A DNA stretch of 64,000 nucleotides from Yarrowia lipolytica (lineage: Eukaryota; Ascomycota; Dipodascomycetes; Dipodascales), in the NCBI RefSeq assembly GCF_001761485.1, contig NC_090770.1:1984001-2048000 (forward strand), in the 5' to 3' direction. The notes beneath the pieces were generated by a model. That model was not told the DNA's origin. It searched no databases and saw only the letters and a list, made by a program, of their open reading frames with translations. Positions 39,774 through 51,621 of this stretch are shown piece after piece (within the stretch, counting starts at the first letter, position 1; each line of letters begins with the position of its first letter). A program made the position numbers and the translations under genes.

Positions 39774-41797
39774 TTACATCATCAAAAGAGGAAGAAGGAC
39801 AAGCTGAAGACGAGCCATCAACTTGGATCCAGTGTTGGCCTGAGCGACAGTGGTGGGGACGGAGTCAATCTGAGGAACTTTGGCTTGAGGAGTGGAGGAA
39901 GTGTCGATAGTTCTGGTCAGAACAATGGTGCCAGTAAAGGTGGTGGTTGCTCCGCTTTCAACAAGAGTCTGGGTTGTGAGAAGAATCTCGACCGAGTTGG
40001 TGGGTCGGGGCTCGGGAATATCTGTGTTGGTGGACAAAGCTGCAGAAGTTGTAGTCGAAGAAGCAGTAATGACACTGTCAGATCCGGTATCAACGGGCTT
40101 TCTGGAAAGAGCCTGAGTGGGTTTGGACTTGGTTTGGGTCACACCGCTCCCAGTGATCTTGAAAGACTCAGTCTCAAATCTCACAAGGAACAACCACTGC
40201 CAGAGTCTTACCCTCAATGACAGTAGGGCAGGTGGTGACTGTGTGGATAACGGGAACTTTTGTAGTCCAAATTACAACAGTGTGGCCACAAATACCTTGC
40301 TTGCAGTAGGTGGTGGATACAATCTCAGTGACATTCGTCATAAAGACAGAGGTGGGAAAAGTTCCAGAGCCTGAAGAAGGGGTGCTGGCAGTGGCAGAAG
40401 AGACAGAAGAGGCAGGGGAGGCGGAAACTGAAGCGTCAATAGCGGAACCGTCGACTCTGGTAGAAGAGCCAGCATCTCCCAAAATTGAAGAAATCAAACC
40501 AGTGACTCGAACCGAAAGCTGTTACGGGAGATGCATCTTCAGTGATTGAACCAGAATCAGAGGCTTCTCTAGTGGTAACAGAACCGTCATTGGAGGCAGA
40601 CTCAAGGATAGAACTCGTGGCAGAGGCAGCTCCTCCACACGGTAGCAGACACTTCATCTGAAGTAGCAGCCGAAGTATGAGTAGACTTATGTCTGAAGTA
40701 GTAGCCGCAACCTCGGCCGACGTAGTGGCAGACTCCTCATCCGAAGTAGCCGCAACTTCGGCAGACGTAGTGGCAGACTCTTCATCCGAAGTAGCCGAAA
40801 CTTCGGCCGACGTAGTGGCAGACTCTTCAGCCGACGTGGTAGCAGACTCTTCAGCCGAAGAAGTTTCAGAGGTAGCTGGAGATTCCTCCTCCTGTTCCAC
40901 CACCTGAACAGATCCTGAACCTCCTAGATTCCATTCACCACCAGTGGCGGGCGCAACACAGTAGTTGGCGAGCTCCTCGCCGTCACGTACAAGGGGGCCA
41001 CAGTTGATCTAGTTTTCCATGATTACATCAACCTCAACCGAGAAAGCAACTGCCACTACCCGCTCGTCTTGAACATTGTTGACAAGGGTAAAAGACACCG
41101 GATCAGAAGTGAAAACAAGGTCTTCGAGAAGACTAGGTTCAATCGTCCTTTAGATAATATCGTCGTCCCCATATTCAATGTATTTGTTGAGGCTGACGAA
41201 GCCGTTAGGCTCCACAATGTTCACATTGTCATCGACGGTGACAACAAAACTCGTGAGAAGATCCTTCGACAATGGGAGAAGCAAACCTGAAGGTAGCGGG
41301 GTTTTATGAAAGGTGCGTAATTGTTCACATCTGGTTCTGTCAAATCAAATTCCACGATGGAAAGTGAGTCAGTAAGGTCCCCAATTGAAACAGAGACCTC
41401 CCCTTCAGACATGGCAGAAATGACGTCAAACACATCTCTCTCCCTCAATTGATTGGGGGGCATTCTCAAGGAAGTAGTCCGTAGCTGCAGCTCTGAAGGA
41501 GTTACCTTCGAAATTGGAAACCACAAATACTGGGGCTCCAAGAGAGTCCAGAACTTCAAAGCTGTAGGGGCTCGTCATCACCATCCCGTCAATGACCATG
41601 TCAAAGAAGTCTCCGGGTTGGATTGTTTCAGTGGTGGTAGCATCAAGTTCAAACCCTAGCTTTACCTCAATAATATCCTCATAGGTTTGACGCAGATTAC
41701 CTGTGCCCTTGAAGCCCACAGCCAGTGATGTGAAGGGGGCATTAAGTTGTGTCTGAGCCAGAGCAAGCGAAGCGAGGGAAAGAAACGGGAGAATCAT
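39774..41797 (-). pseudogene. Decayed GPI-anchored cell-wall adhesin-like gene
   Basis: The minus strand reads as an adhesin-type cell-wall protein broken across several frames. The 5' part (41426-41797) starts with a signal peptide (MILPFLSLASLALAQ) and a beta-rich N-terminal domain (ETIQPGDFFDMVID). It continues in another frame at 41221-41440, then past in-frame stops near 41145 and 41010. A Ser/Thr/Glu region with 45-bp tandem repeats (about 40690-40860) follows. The next frame carries TTYCKQGICGHTVVIWTTKV, a fungal adhesin-like repeat. The last frame (39774-40190) ends in a hydrophobic GPI-attachment-like signal (LMARLQLVLLPLLMM). At least five breaks separate signal and anchor, so no full-length product is expected from this copy. 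Confidence 0.75.
40690..40860 (-). repeat. 45-bp tandem repeat in the adhesin-like pseudogene
   Basis: About three and a half units of 45 bp, each encoding roughly SATTSAEVAATSDEE (15 residues), lie in the Ser/Thr-rich stalk region. Units differ by a few bases. This is the usual expandable stalk of fungal adhesins. Confidence 0.7.
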
Positions 41798-42609
41798 GGC
41801 TGGTTGGTGATGGAAAGAGACCTTGATCTGGTGTATTTATATTGGACATTTTCCATGTCTTTGTGACCCTGTTTATGTTTCAAAAGTCTCGGCCTGTCAG
41901 TTGTGGTCGAGGTGAACTACATGTATGGCGTATCAAATGTGAAGCTTGCAGTTGTACTTCGTACATGTTAGGGGTCTGGTTCACTTTGGTAAGAGATTTT
42001 TTTTTCTCCACGAGTATCAATCATGTATCTCAAATCCATTCTCAACATATCGCTCTCATTACCATCGTCAAGATTCTCTCCCTTGCTGTCTTCGCGCCAT
42101 TGTCGTCCTAGATTCGTCTCGGGAACAGAACATGGGCTACAACGTAGTTCGAGGTAGACCTGCTAGTTGACTCAATTGGGAAGCCGGATACCGTGGAATG
42201 TCATTTCTGGTGACACGATAGGAATGCAACAAACCTTCGAGAATATGTGACATTTAGAGATGGATCCGATACAGCTACAAATACTTGTAACTACAGCATG
42301 TACAGGGCGATATAAGAAAAAATCTATAGATACAGCTTCTAATGCAATAGGTATAGAACATGTAGATTCATTTGCAGCAAGAACGAGATATTGCATACAG
42401 TAGCGTAATAGCAAATCAGAATCCACAAGTCCATTGGTTATTATTGAACCATCACACGTCATAACATAATGAAGCAGCTACCCTATTACAGTACTTACTG
42501 TACTGTACTTATCTATTGTGCTGTTTTAGGATTCGTACCATCATATGCATGGATTTCACTTTTACTGTATACAGTATATCAGATTGTCCTGTGGTGAAAA
42601 AAAAGGGCA
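41798..42609. other. Intergenic region
   Basis: This is the 5' flank of the adhesin-like pseudogene and 3' flank of the gene at 42610. It has AT-rich parts and TACTGTA/TACAGTA motifs at about 42485-42510. No gene is seen. Confidence 0.5.
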
Positions 42610-44298
42610 CTAAAATTCAACTTTTTCTCCTGCCTGCAACTTTTTTTTGGCAACTGAGGCCTCCACCTTGTCCAGAAGAGTCTGGGTGTAGCCAAACTGG
42701 AGGACCTTTCCGTCCAGGAGACTCCACAGCGACGCCCGATCTTTGCTTATACTGGACTCGTAATGCTGCTGCTTCTCGAGATCGTAGATGTGGTATCCCT
42801 CCGAATGATGGAGAACCACGTGTTTGGCGTCCAGGTGGTCGGCCCAGAGAATGGCCTTGGATGCCAGTGGCTGATCGTAAGTCCACCGTCGCATACTGAC
42901 CAATCGAGGAATAACTCCTTCGTAGATGAAGTAACATTTGACAATCTGCGAGCTCTCAATCAGATACATGCCGCCATTGAAGAGAATGGGGATGGGTCGG
43001 GTCTGGGAAGCGTTCCATGGAGGACTCTGGAACGGTTTAATATGACAGAGCTGCCACAGCTTCTGGTTGTCCCAGTCGACCCAATGGAGGTGATAGTTGA
43101 GACCACGGTCCTTGTAACTGATGAACTGTTGGTTACTGTGGATCTCGAGACTAGGAAGATGATCTTGTATCTTGTTGACGAAGATCATGGCATGCGCACG
43201 GGGAGGGTTTGCTTGGGTTTCTGAGTCAAAGGCTTGTTTTGCACTCATGGGCTTCACTTTGACCAGGTAAAAATGGCCTCTGTAGTGCATATCGGGATCG
43301 TAGACCCAGCCAGTCTTTGGGGTGAGCTCTGCAAAGATTACGGCTGTCAGCTCACCATCGGGACTGACAAAAGATGCTCGCACCACGTAAAACCAGTACT
43401 TGTCGGGGTCGTTAGCTCGAGTGGAGTGATGTGTGGCCCACAGGTAGTAGTTTCCGTCTCGCTTATCGGTGAATATGGTTTGGCCCCGGCTATTTACAGT
43501 GTTGTTGAGGGCCGTGAAGTTTTGCATGGACGTGCTTTTTTCTGTCTTTGCGTGTCGCGCACTGTAGACTGTCTGGGAGGCACAGTCGAGTCGCACTTCG
43601 GGGCGCGATACAGTGGTCAGAATCAGGCTGCTATTGGAGCCCTGGGGCGACGGTCGGGTTGGAAGAGAAAAGGTGCTGGAGTGGTAGAAGGGTTTTGATT
43701 CAGTGTCTACCAGCTGGTTTGTATGGCTTCGGGGGGCCAGGGTGACACTGGTGTAGAACATATTTGGGTCAACATGGGGGTTGGTAGTGCCGTTGGTGGT
43801 GGTGACAGGTGTATCACCGTTGATTTTGTCGTTGACATCTTCGGTGACAGCTTCACCGTCAAGGTCTTCTGTGTTGGTGTCACCATTCACACTGTCAAGA
43901 TCATCTGATAAGGCTAGTAGTTCCAGCTCGTCTAGAAGACCGGGGATCTCGCCAATCTCGTGCTCTCGAAAGTCGAATTTGATGTCGTCACCTGCCACCT
44001 TGGATGCTTTAGCAGACACTCTTGCGATTCTTTTCAAGTTTCTGGCAATCTTCAACCATGAAGCTGGGTCGTCCTGATCTTGGGACGCCCAAGGGCAGAG
44101 TTTGAGAGCCTTGTGACGGGCTGCAATTTCGGCCATGTCTTTTTTCGATAGAAGCGGTTGTCCGGAGTTGTCGATCCAGACGTTGGTTTGGCACGGTTTT
44201 TTGGTCTCGTTGTGCCAGAAAAACCGCCAGAAACTCTTGCGACAGGCTTTTGGAGGAAGGTCGGTGACAAGCCGGGGAAGAACCTGGGGAGTCTGCAT
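42610..44298 (-). CDS. Unrecognised 562-residue protein
   Basis: A single-exon frame with ATG 44296-44298 and good codon use. I do not recognise it. The N-terminal 100 residues are basic with aromatic residues (KSFWRFFWHNETKKP). A long acidic, Thr/Asn-rich linker (about 115-175) follows. The C-terminal 350 residues contain repeated beta-strand-like segments with aromatic edges (NYYLWATHH; YWFYVVRASFVSPDGEL; GHFYLVKVKPMS; NYHLHWVDWDNQKLW; MYLIESSQIVKCYFIYEG). These suggest a beta-propeller or similar fold, but this is only a visual impression. No signal peptide or membrane helix is apparent. Confidence 0.75.
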   Translation of the reverse strand: MQTPQVLPRLVTDLPPKACRKSFWRFFWHNETKKPCQTNVWIDNSGQPLLSKKDMAEIAARHKALKLCPWASQDQDDPASWLKIARNLKRIARVSAKASKVAGDDIKFDFREHEIGEIPGLLDELELLALSDDLDSVNGDTNTEDLDGEAVTEDVNDKINGDTPVTTTNGTTNPHVDPNMFYTSVTLAPRSHTNQLVDTESKPFYHSSTFSLPTRPSPQGSNSSLILTTVSRPEVRLDCASQTVYSARHAKTEKSTSMQNFTALNNTVNSRGQTIFTDKRDGNYYLWATHHSTRANDPDKYWFYVVRASFVSPDGELTAVIFAELTPKTGWVYDPDMHYRGHFYLVKVKPMSAKQAFDSETQANPPRAHAMIFVNKIQDHLPSLEIHSNQQFISYKDRGLNYHLHWVDWDNQKLWQLCHIKPFQSPPWNASQTRPIPILFNGGMYLIESSQIVKCYFIYEGVIPRLVSMRRWTYDQPLASKAILWADHLDAKHVVLHHSEGYHIYDLEKQQHYESSISKDRASLWSLLDGKVLQFGYTQTLLDKVEASVAKKKLQAGEKVEF

Positions 44299-45714
44299 GA
44301 TGGAGGTATGTAATACAGGTAGCTAGAGGTTGGAGGGGTTAGTTTGGTTCTTGGGGGGGAAAGGAACGAACAGAGACTTGTGTACATACATATATATTAA
44401 AAGATTGAAACAGTATGGAGACGATGGATAATGGCATGGATCTAAATCTGCTCCGTTTTCAGTTCCATACAATTGATTTATCTGGTCTGGTCGTATCTTT
44501 GAAGTCTCCTGATAGTCCCTTTTTGAGTTCGAAACTCCCGCCAATCTCATCACACTTAGCCTTCAGACTCGCGTTCCATACGAGCCAGAATCGTATGTTG
44601 AAACTCACTTGAAACTTTGGCCAAGAAGAAAAGGAGACAAAAAGACGCGCCTTTAAATGAAGGAGAAAATGGGTTTTGGAGGGCCAAACTCAGATCAACG
44701 AGTCGTCACCGGTATTAGTTCGTGTCACGTGAACCCGATTCAGCCATAATTCTGTCGACTATTGTACTTCAGTCATGCTTTCCAGTATATGGATGTACTA
44801 ACCATGGTTACGAAAATTGAGTTGCATCCAACAATGGAGTGCCACAAGAAATGTGAATATTTGTATGATAGATTGTGGATCTACCGGGGAATTAATTCTA
44901 CAAGTATAAATACAAGTACAATTGCTTGTACTTGGATGTCGTTATTTATAGACCAAGTGTTCCATTTTGCCTCTGCACTACAAGGTCTTTTTGAACCCTC
45001 AATCAAATGATCCTTCCATTAAACACCCAAAATAGCCCCTGGATACCATAGACTAGAAGTCTTCATTTCAAGCATAATTTCATGTCTCAACCAACTGACC
45101 AATCCGGTCCGAAAACAAAATGAAATCCATACCCCAATCTATGCAATAATATGCACATTAATATTGTGTCCCAGACAGTATGTTTCACAATTGAGTGTAG
45201 CCCCTCTAGCCCCTTCGCAGTCTATGCATTCTCGAAGATGTCTTGAGGTCAAGCTGTACGAGAACATAAGACAGTGCAAAAGTACTCAGTTCAAGACTAC
45301 AAATAATTAATGTGTGCGACAATAATACAAGTACCATCTGAATCAACTAAGAATTCTGAGTCGATTCGTAAACATGTGTCGCCCTTATATAGATAGTCTT
45401 CTTGTACTATACTAAGGCGACATCTACAGTAAAACACTTCCAAACTTACCACTGTACAATCCAAGCAATCATGGGCATCATAAAGACAACTATTGAATGT
45501 GATTATACAATCATATGTAGTTAATTGGTGTTTCTGAGACTGTTACTGAGCCAGGATGGGTATCCGATGGTGGCTCAAACCTGGTGGCTTTTATGCACTT
45601 TATAGCAGCCACCCACTTTAGCAAACGATCTAATGCTACTCAATTCTCTTCGTTCCCTTATATAACTCCTTCATAAAATATAATCGATGATTACTTATAC
45701 TTGCACACCTCCAG
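44299..45714. other. Intergenic region
   Basis: This 1.4 kb includes one TCACGTGA at 44725-44732 and a cluster of ACAAGTATAAATACAAGTAC/TTGTACTTG motifs at 44899-44936. Short frames only; no RNA gene recognised. Confidence 0.55.
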
Positions 45715-48700
45715 CTAGGCCCCACGGCCTCTTTTAGAAGGAACAAACATGCTGGGTGGCGGTCGTCCTCGACTACCTCTATAAGGAGCATTCCCTCTGG
45801 AAGCTCCACGCGGCGGATATCCTCCTCGCCCACCTCCAGGAAGACCCTGATATCCACCTCTATACTCTCCTCCGCTATGTCCTCCTTGGTAGTCGCCACG
45901 GTAACCACCTCGTCCCCCACGATGAGAGTCTCCGCCGTAATGACCTCCTCGGTCACCATGATAACCTCCTCGGTCACCCTGGTAGCCTCCACGGTTGTTG
46001 TTGCCCTGGTAGCCTCCACGGCCACCGTTCCTGTCACCGGATCCATTGTTTCTATTGTTGTCAAAACTGGAATCGTTGTAGTAGTCTCCTCGGCTGTCAT
46101 ACCAATCGTTGCGAGAGTCAGACCGGTTGTCTCGGTCTCGGTTGTCCCGGTTGTCCGGGCGCTTCTCTCGGCCCTGGTAAGAGTTGCTGTCGCTCTTTCG
46201 CTTCTGTCCAGCTGCAGCAGGGCCAGTAGGAGTCTCGGGGGGAGCTGCAGAGCCAGAAGATGGTCCAGTGGAACCAGCAACAATCAGATCCTGCTTTCGC
46301 AGAGGTCGGTTACCATCCATCAACATGTCTCTGTTTCTGGCATCGTTAACGACTTTTCTCCAAATGGTGTTTCGACTGAGAGTGTCGGCGTTACCAAGAA
46401 TCCACATGGACGACCGCGCTCGGGTAAAGGCGACGTTCATTCGCCGTTTATCGGCCAAGAAACCAACGGAATCAGAATCGGGAGAAGCTCGAACACACGA
46501 CATGATGATGATATCCTTCTCTTGACCCTGGAAACCGTCGACAGAGTTGAACTCAATTTTGTCCAGAATATCTCCTCCGTACTCTCGGGTGAAATGTCGC
46601 TTCAGACGCAGCACCTGCTGCTTGTAAGGAGAAATGATACCAATGTCAATCTTGCCGTACATGTTGGACATGAGTCTGTATAGCTGGTCGGCAAGGTGGA
46701 CTTCGGCGTCATTGAAGAAGGAATGGTTTCGCGTAGCCTCCTGGTTGCCCGCAACGTCAAAAAAGGCGTAGGGTGCCAGCTGCTTGTACTCGTGCCACGG
46801 CTTCTTTGTCTTTTCAGCCATACCTGCACCGTCCTTGAGAATACCCCGATAGAACTGCTCACGAGGGAACACAGAGATGTCAGGATGCATACGGTACTGT
46901 GTATCAAGCATATGCAATGCTGAAGGGTTGGCGGTCTGCATACGCACAAACAGCGACTGTTCATACTTAGACTTTGCAGCGACAGTAGAGAGAACGGTGG
47001 GGGGTAGCTGGTTGGGATCTCCAACCATGATGGCATTGGTACATCCGTACTTCATGGGGATGAGAACCGACAATTCAATACACTGACAGGCCTCATCGAT
47101 GATGACCGTCTCAAACGCTACACCCAGACTCTTGAGCATGTTGTGGGAAGACGCAGACAGAGTAGAACATATGATTTCAGCCTCCTTGAGAACCCGAATG
47201 TTAAGGTTTCGCTTCTCGGTCTCCTTTCGTCGGAAGTTGGCAGCATGTTTCTCTCGCTGTTGATCAATTTCAGATCCAATCTTGTTCTTCTCTCGGTTGA
47301 TCACCATGAGACGGGACTGGATACTGGCCACCTCGTCGTTGCTGAGTTTGACACTGTTGTCATCGAGCTTGGCAGACAGCTCTTTACGCTCGTCAAGAAG
47401 CTTGTTCATCTTCTGACGAAGCTCGGGAGTACTGTTGACCACACTGTCTTTCTCCTGCTCCTTGAGTAGTGCGTCAACCCGCTCTTCGAGAACATACTTC
47501 TTGACCTTGGAGTTGACGGCTTCAGATCGGCCAATACGGATGATCTTGGGCTCAGACTTTTGACCAGAAGAGGAATAGATACCGTCGGAGAGTCGCAGCA
47601 CCAATTCGTCCACGGCGGCGTTAGAAGGAGCACACAAAAGAATTCGTCTGTTGTCATTGCCAATATCAGAGGCTTTCTTGGAGAGGAAACTGCCCACAAT
47701 ACCGAGAATTGTCTTGGTCTTACCGGTACCAGGAGGACCCTGGATGAGCGAGAAGCCCGTGTTGTTGAGAGAACCATAGATTGCAGCAGCCTGAGAATCG
47801 TTGACCTTGTAAGTTTTCTGAATATCGGCAAGTTGAGAAGGTGATCCCTTTGGCAAAGGCGATGCCTTGGCCTGCAAAATCTCGTCCTTGAGATCGTACC
47901 ACTCGAGAGCCTTGAGAGATGCATATTCACGCTCAATCGTAACCATGCTGTTGTTAGTATGTAAAATAATGTCGTAGTCGCCTTTATACTCACTTCATAA
48001 CCTTGTAACCCTGCCAAGAAGTCTTGGGGTTAACGTCTCTGGCCACGCCAGTGTTGTTTGTTCGAATGATGATGTCGAAGAACTCTCCAGCAGCCTTGAC
48101 TTCCTTGATTTTACCGAGACACGACGTCTCTCGAGACGAATCTTCGGTAGAAGTCAGCAGAATCAAAGTGCTGTCGTTGATAATGAAATTGTTCATAGTC
48201 TCGGCGGAAATTGATGCATGGATGTCAAAGAACTCGTCCACCGAGGTTCGAGTACCAATCGTGATGTTGAAGAGCTGCTTAGAGTTGAATTGCTCTCGTG
48301 CCTGAGTGATTCCTTGCCAACATTCCAGCAACAGAAGAGGCTCCATCGTCTTGGTGTACTCCTCGACATTCTCAAATTTGTCAGGAACAGTAGTCAGAGT
48401 TTGATCGTCTGTGGGGAAATGACCATCTCGGTTGAATCGCCACAGTAGAATCTTCTTATACAAATTGTCCAACCGAACGTTGAGACGACTTCGCATATTC
48501 CGCTCCTTGAGCTCTGCATTGGACAACCGAGGAGTGTTACCCACTCGCATCTGGGAAGCTCTGCCGACGTTTGTCATGGACGAAATCTGGTTGATTCGAC
48601 GGGCACGAGTCTCCTCCAGTTTCTTCTTCATCTGGGCTGCAAACAGAGTATCGTCTTCGTCGTCAGATTCAGAGTCCTCTTCTTCCTGCTGCTTTCTGTT

Positions 48701-51621
48701 GAATCCAGCAGGTCGAGCGGGCGCAGGCTTCGCAGCCTCTGCTCGGCGGGCCCGCAGCTCAGCTCGCAACAAGTCCTGGGTCTTGTTCTTGTCGGGCAGT
48801 TTATCCAGGCTCGAAACATGAACAGGAGGGTTGGGGATGTTCTTTGCGAAGGAAGTGATGTTAGTCTGTCGAGCGACATTGGTGCCTACAGGTCTGGGAC
48901 GCTCGGCCACAATCTTGGGTTGCGACTCGTTGTGCTCATATAACAGCTCCTCCACCCGCTCCTTGTCCACAGCAGATGTGGCAGTAATCAGTCGAGAGCA
49001 CTGCTCGTTGGTGAGCTTGCTTCGCTTAACTCGCTTGGAAAACATGACAAATACCCGCAGCAGCTCGTCGGGAAGCTTGGCATTGTGTCGCTTCATCAGC
49101 TTGAGAGCCAGACAAATGTTGTCCACAGACTTCTGCAACATATCCACGTCAGCAAGACGCAGCCACTCGGCCATCTGACGCAGAGAAGTGAAAATATTCT
49201 GCACCATATCGGGAGCCTTATCTGTTCCCGAATACTGCAGCATCTTTTCTCGGAATTGTTCAAACGAATCCAGCATGCTGTACGAGTAGTCGAGGACATC
49301 GGTAAGGAAGGTGATCATGAAAGACCGCTCGTACCGGCCACTCCATTTGGCACTCTGCTTGTAAATGGGCTCGAGAACCTGCCAGGACTCCGACCAGAAG
49401 GTCATTAGACAATCGCTGAGAGGCTTGTTGATGTCAGAGTGTCGCTCAAGCATACCGTCACGAGGATTGAGCAAAAGATCAAGCACTTCAATAGCCAGCT
49501 TGATGAGCCGCTGACAGGATCCAAAGGTGGGATCTCGTCGAACGGATGCAAGACACTCGTTGTAGTCCTCAAAAGTGTTGACAATATTATCAGCAAATAT
49601 GGCTGCCCGAGCCCCTCCCGCCGGTCGGATGCTCCAGAGTCTGCAGCAGCAGATCGCACTAAAGAAGCACCAATCTGGTTGATGCTGGAAGAGGTGGAGA
49701 ATAGAAAGATAAGCACCAAACGCTCTCTCACCAGCTCCATAATCTCAGCAGGCTTGAGCATACTGACGCTGCTGAAAATGTCAGCCACGTAGTCTGAAAT
49801 AGCGAGCAAGTCCTTGTTGAATGCAGTTCGGGCCTCGTTGGCCTTAGAGGGGGCGGCAGAGGTCTCTTTAGGGATCGTGAGCTTTTCCAGAAAGACTATA
49901 GGCTTGCATGCCACCAATAGCTTTCGTGCAAAGTCCACATCGAGTCTCGGAGGCTCCACGAGCTTGAGAACGTGGGTCCACAGTCCTTCTCTGAAGACAT
50001 GCACAGACCCAGGCTCCGATTTGCTGCCTAGTTTCTTTGTGTCCAGAACCATGCATGTGATGTCGTACTTGATCAGCGAGCAGAGTAGGGACAGAACCAG
50101 CTTGTCACGGGCAGTGTCTGCACCTCCAAGCAGAGCTACGAGTTTAGAAACATTGGCCTCACACGTTGCTCTGAGCTCTGAAATCTTCGTTAGTGCACTT
50201 TCGGACAGGGACATGATATCATCGGTAGCAGAAGAAACAACACACACTGCACGTTTCAAAGCAAGAGACAGAATAGGATGGTTGTGTTCCAGAGACAAAG
50301 TGATGAGTTTAGACATGGCCGAGGCGGGAAGAGCATTGATCCAGCCGTCTCGGGTGGGTCTATTGAGTTTGAGGAACTCAGCGTTCTTAAACAGGCCGTC
50401 CAGAAAGTACTGAGGGTTCATAGGTGCAGCAAACGCCCAGAAGGGGTCTCCGATCTTCATGACAGCACCCATAAATGACAGAGCAGCTTCCAGGTGACGC
50501 GATTCATGATTGGTGAGGTATGAAACCAGCATTTTGGGCAGGTTCACCAGACTGCAGATGGACATGATAGATACAGGACCCAATTGCATGAATAGGACGG
50601 ATCCTCCAGACAAGAAATCGAGCGTCAGATTCTCCTCCTCGTATTTCTTGCACTGCAAGGCGACATAATCTCGAGTGAGGCTTCCGAAGCCAGATTCGGC
50701 AAGAGCAGCGTCCGAAAATGGTTCCATCTGGCCATCGACAATGAGCTCCTTGATGTTATCGATAAAGGCCCATCGTCTCATTCTGGGGTCGCTATCGAGC
50801 AGGAGGTGGGCAAGGCCGGGGAATATAGTCCGATCTCCCTTGGCATTCTTCAGTTTGAAGAGGTTGACCGAGTTGGGGTGTTTGGACACCACGACGGCAG
50901 CCAGCAATTTCATGAATAGCTCTTTGACTCGGGCGTCCTGCATCAGCTGGGGAGCACACATGACTTCCCACATTGTGTTGATAGGAATGTCTCCCAGCGT
51001 GTGTGGGTCAAAGTTCTCCCCTTCTTGTCCATTCAGCTTAGCCACTCCCATCTCCAGCCGTGGAATGACTCTTCTTGTGTCCCATTGTTGAATGACACGC
51101 GCAAATGCATTGACTTGGTCCAAGCTATAGTTCATGCGGTTCTTGACCGTGTCCATCATCTCGTGTCGCTTGATGTGAAAGTTGATAGCACAGTCCTTAC
51201 AGGATGCCAGCCGCAGTTCCAGGTTCTTCAGCACTGTCTTGGACATGGGAATCAGTCCTACGGCCAGCAGAAAGACGCATCGGATCGACAGTGGTGTCCA
51301 GTCCTCCTTCTTGGGGTCCTCCTTGTCGTTAGGACCTAGAGGGCAAGCCCAATGATGGTCGGTATAGGGCTTTGGGTCTTCGTAGAAGTTCTCAGGCTCG
51401 TCAAGACTGGTGAATTCGACAGTTAGATGGTTGCTCAGGAATCTTAGTGTGGCGAGCGAGGCGGCATTTTGTGCTGTGGGCGAAACATCTCTATATCCCT
51501 GCTGAACAAGCTCCGACACTGTCTCCAGCGGAGGAGGCGATTCCGATTCAGACACTGTGTTAGTAACGAGTCGATATTGGCTGCTAAACAAGACAAACGG
51601 CTTGCGTGAGATATACTTACT
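45715..51621 (-). CDS. SEN1: SEN1 RNA/DNA helicase, three exons, with one apparent frame break
   Basis: Sen1 unwinds RNA:DNA hybrids and ends Pol II transcription of short noncoding RNAs in the nucleus. Exons are 51621 (one base), 47994-51554 and 45715-47947. Intron 1 is GTAAGT ... TACTAACACAG, intron 2 GTGAGT ... TACTAACAACAG (46 bp). The start codon is formed by splicing. With one extra base in a G run at 49612-49615 the product would be 1931 residues. The N-terminal ~1000 residues are the helical Sen1 region. Superfamily 1 motifs follow: QGPPGTGKTKT (I), IDEACQCIELS (II), GDPNQLPPTV (III), QYRMHP (IV), VDGFQGQE (V) and VAFTRARSS (VI). An RG/GY-rich tail ends SMFVPSKRGRGA. The conserved lead-in is TIEREYASLKALEWYDL. 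Confidence 0.93.
45721..46040 (-). repeat. RG/RGGY-rich repeats encoding the SEN1 tail
   Basis: About 100 codons encode repeated RGGYQG, RGGYHGD and GGRGGY units. Such RGG tracts bind RNA and are targets for arginine methylation. The DNA repeats are imperfect, with a period of about 21-24 bp. Confidence 0.65.

Noticed and set aside
49560-49760. Intron as explanation of the SEN1 frame offset
   Set aside because: The only donor-like GTGAGA near 49730 lies in well-conserved coding sequence and no CTAAC-CAG acceptor follows; one extra G explains the offset with no loss.
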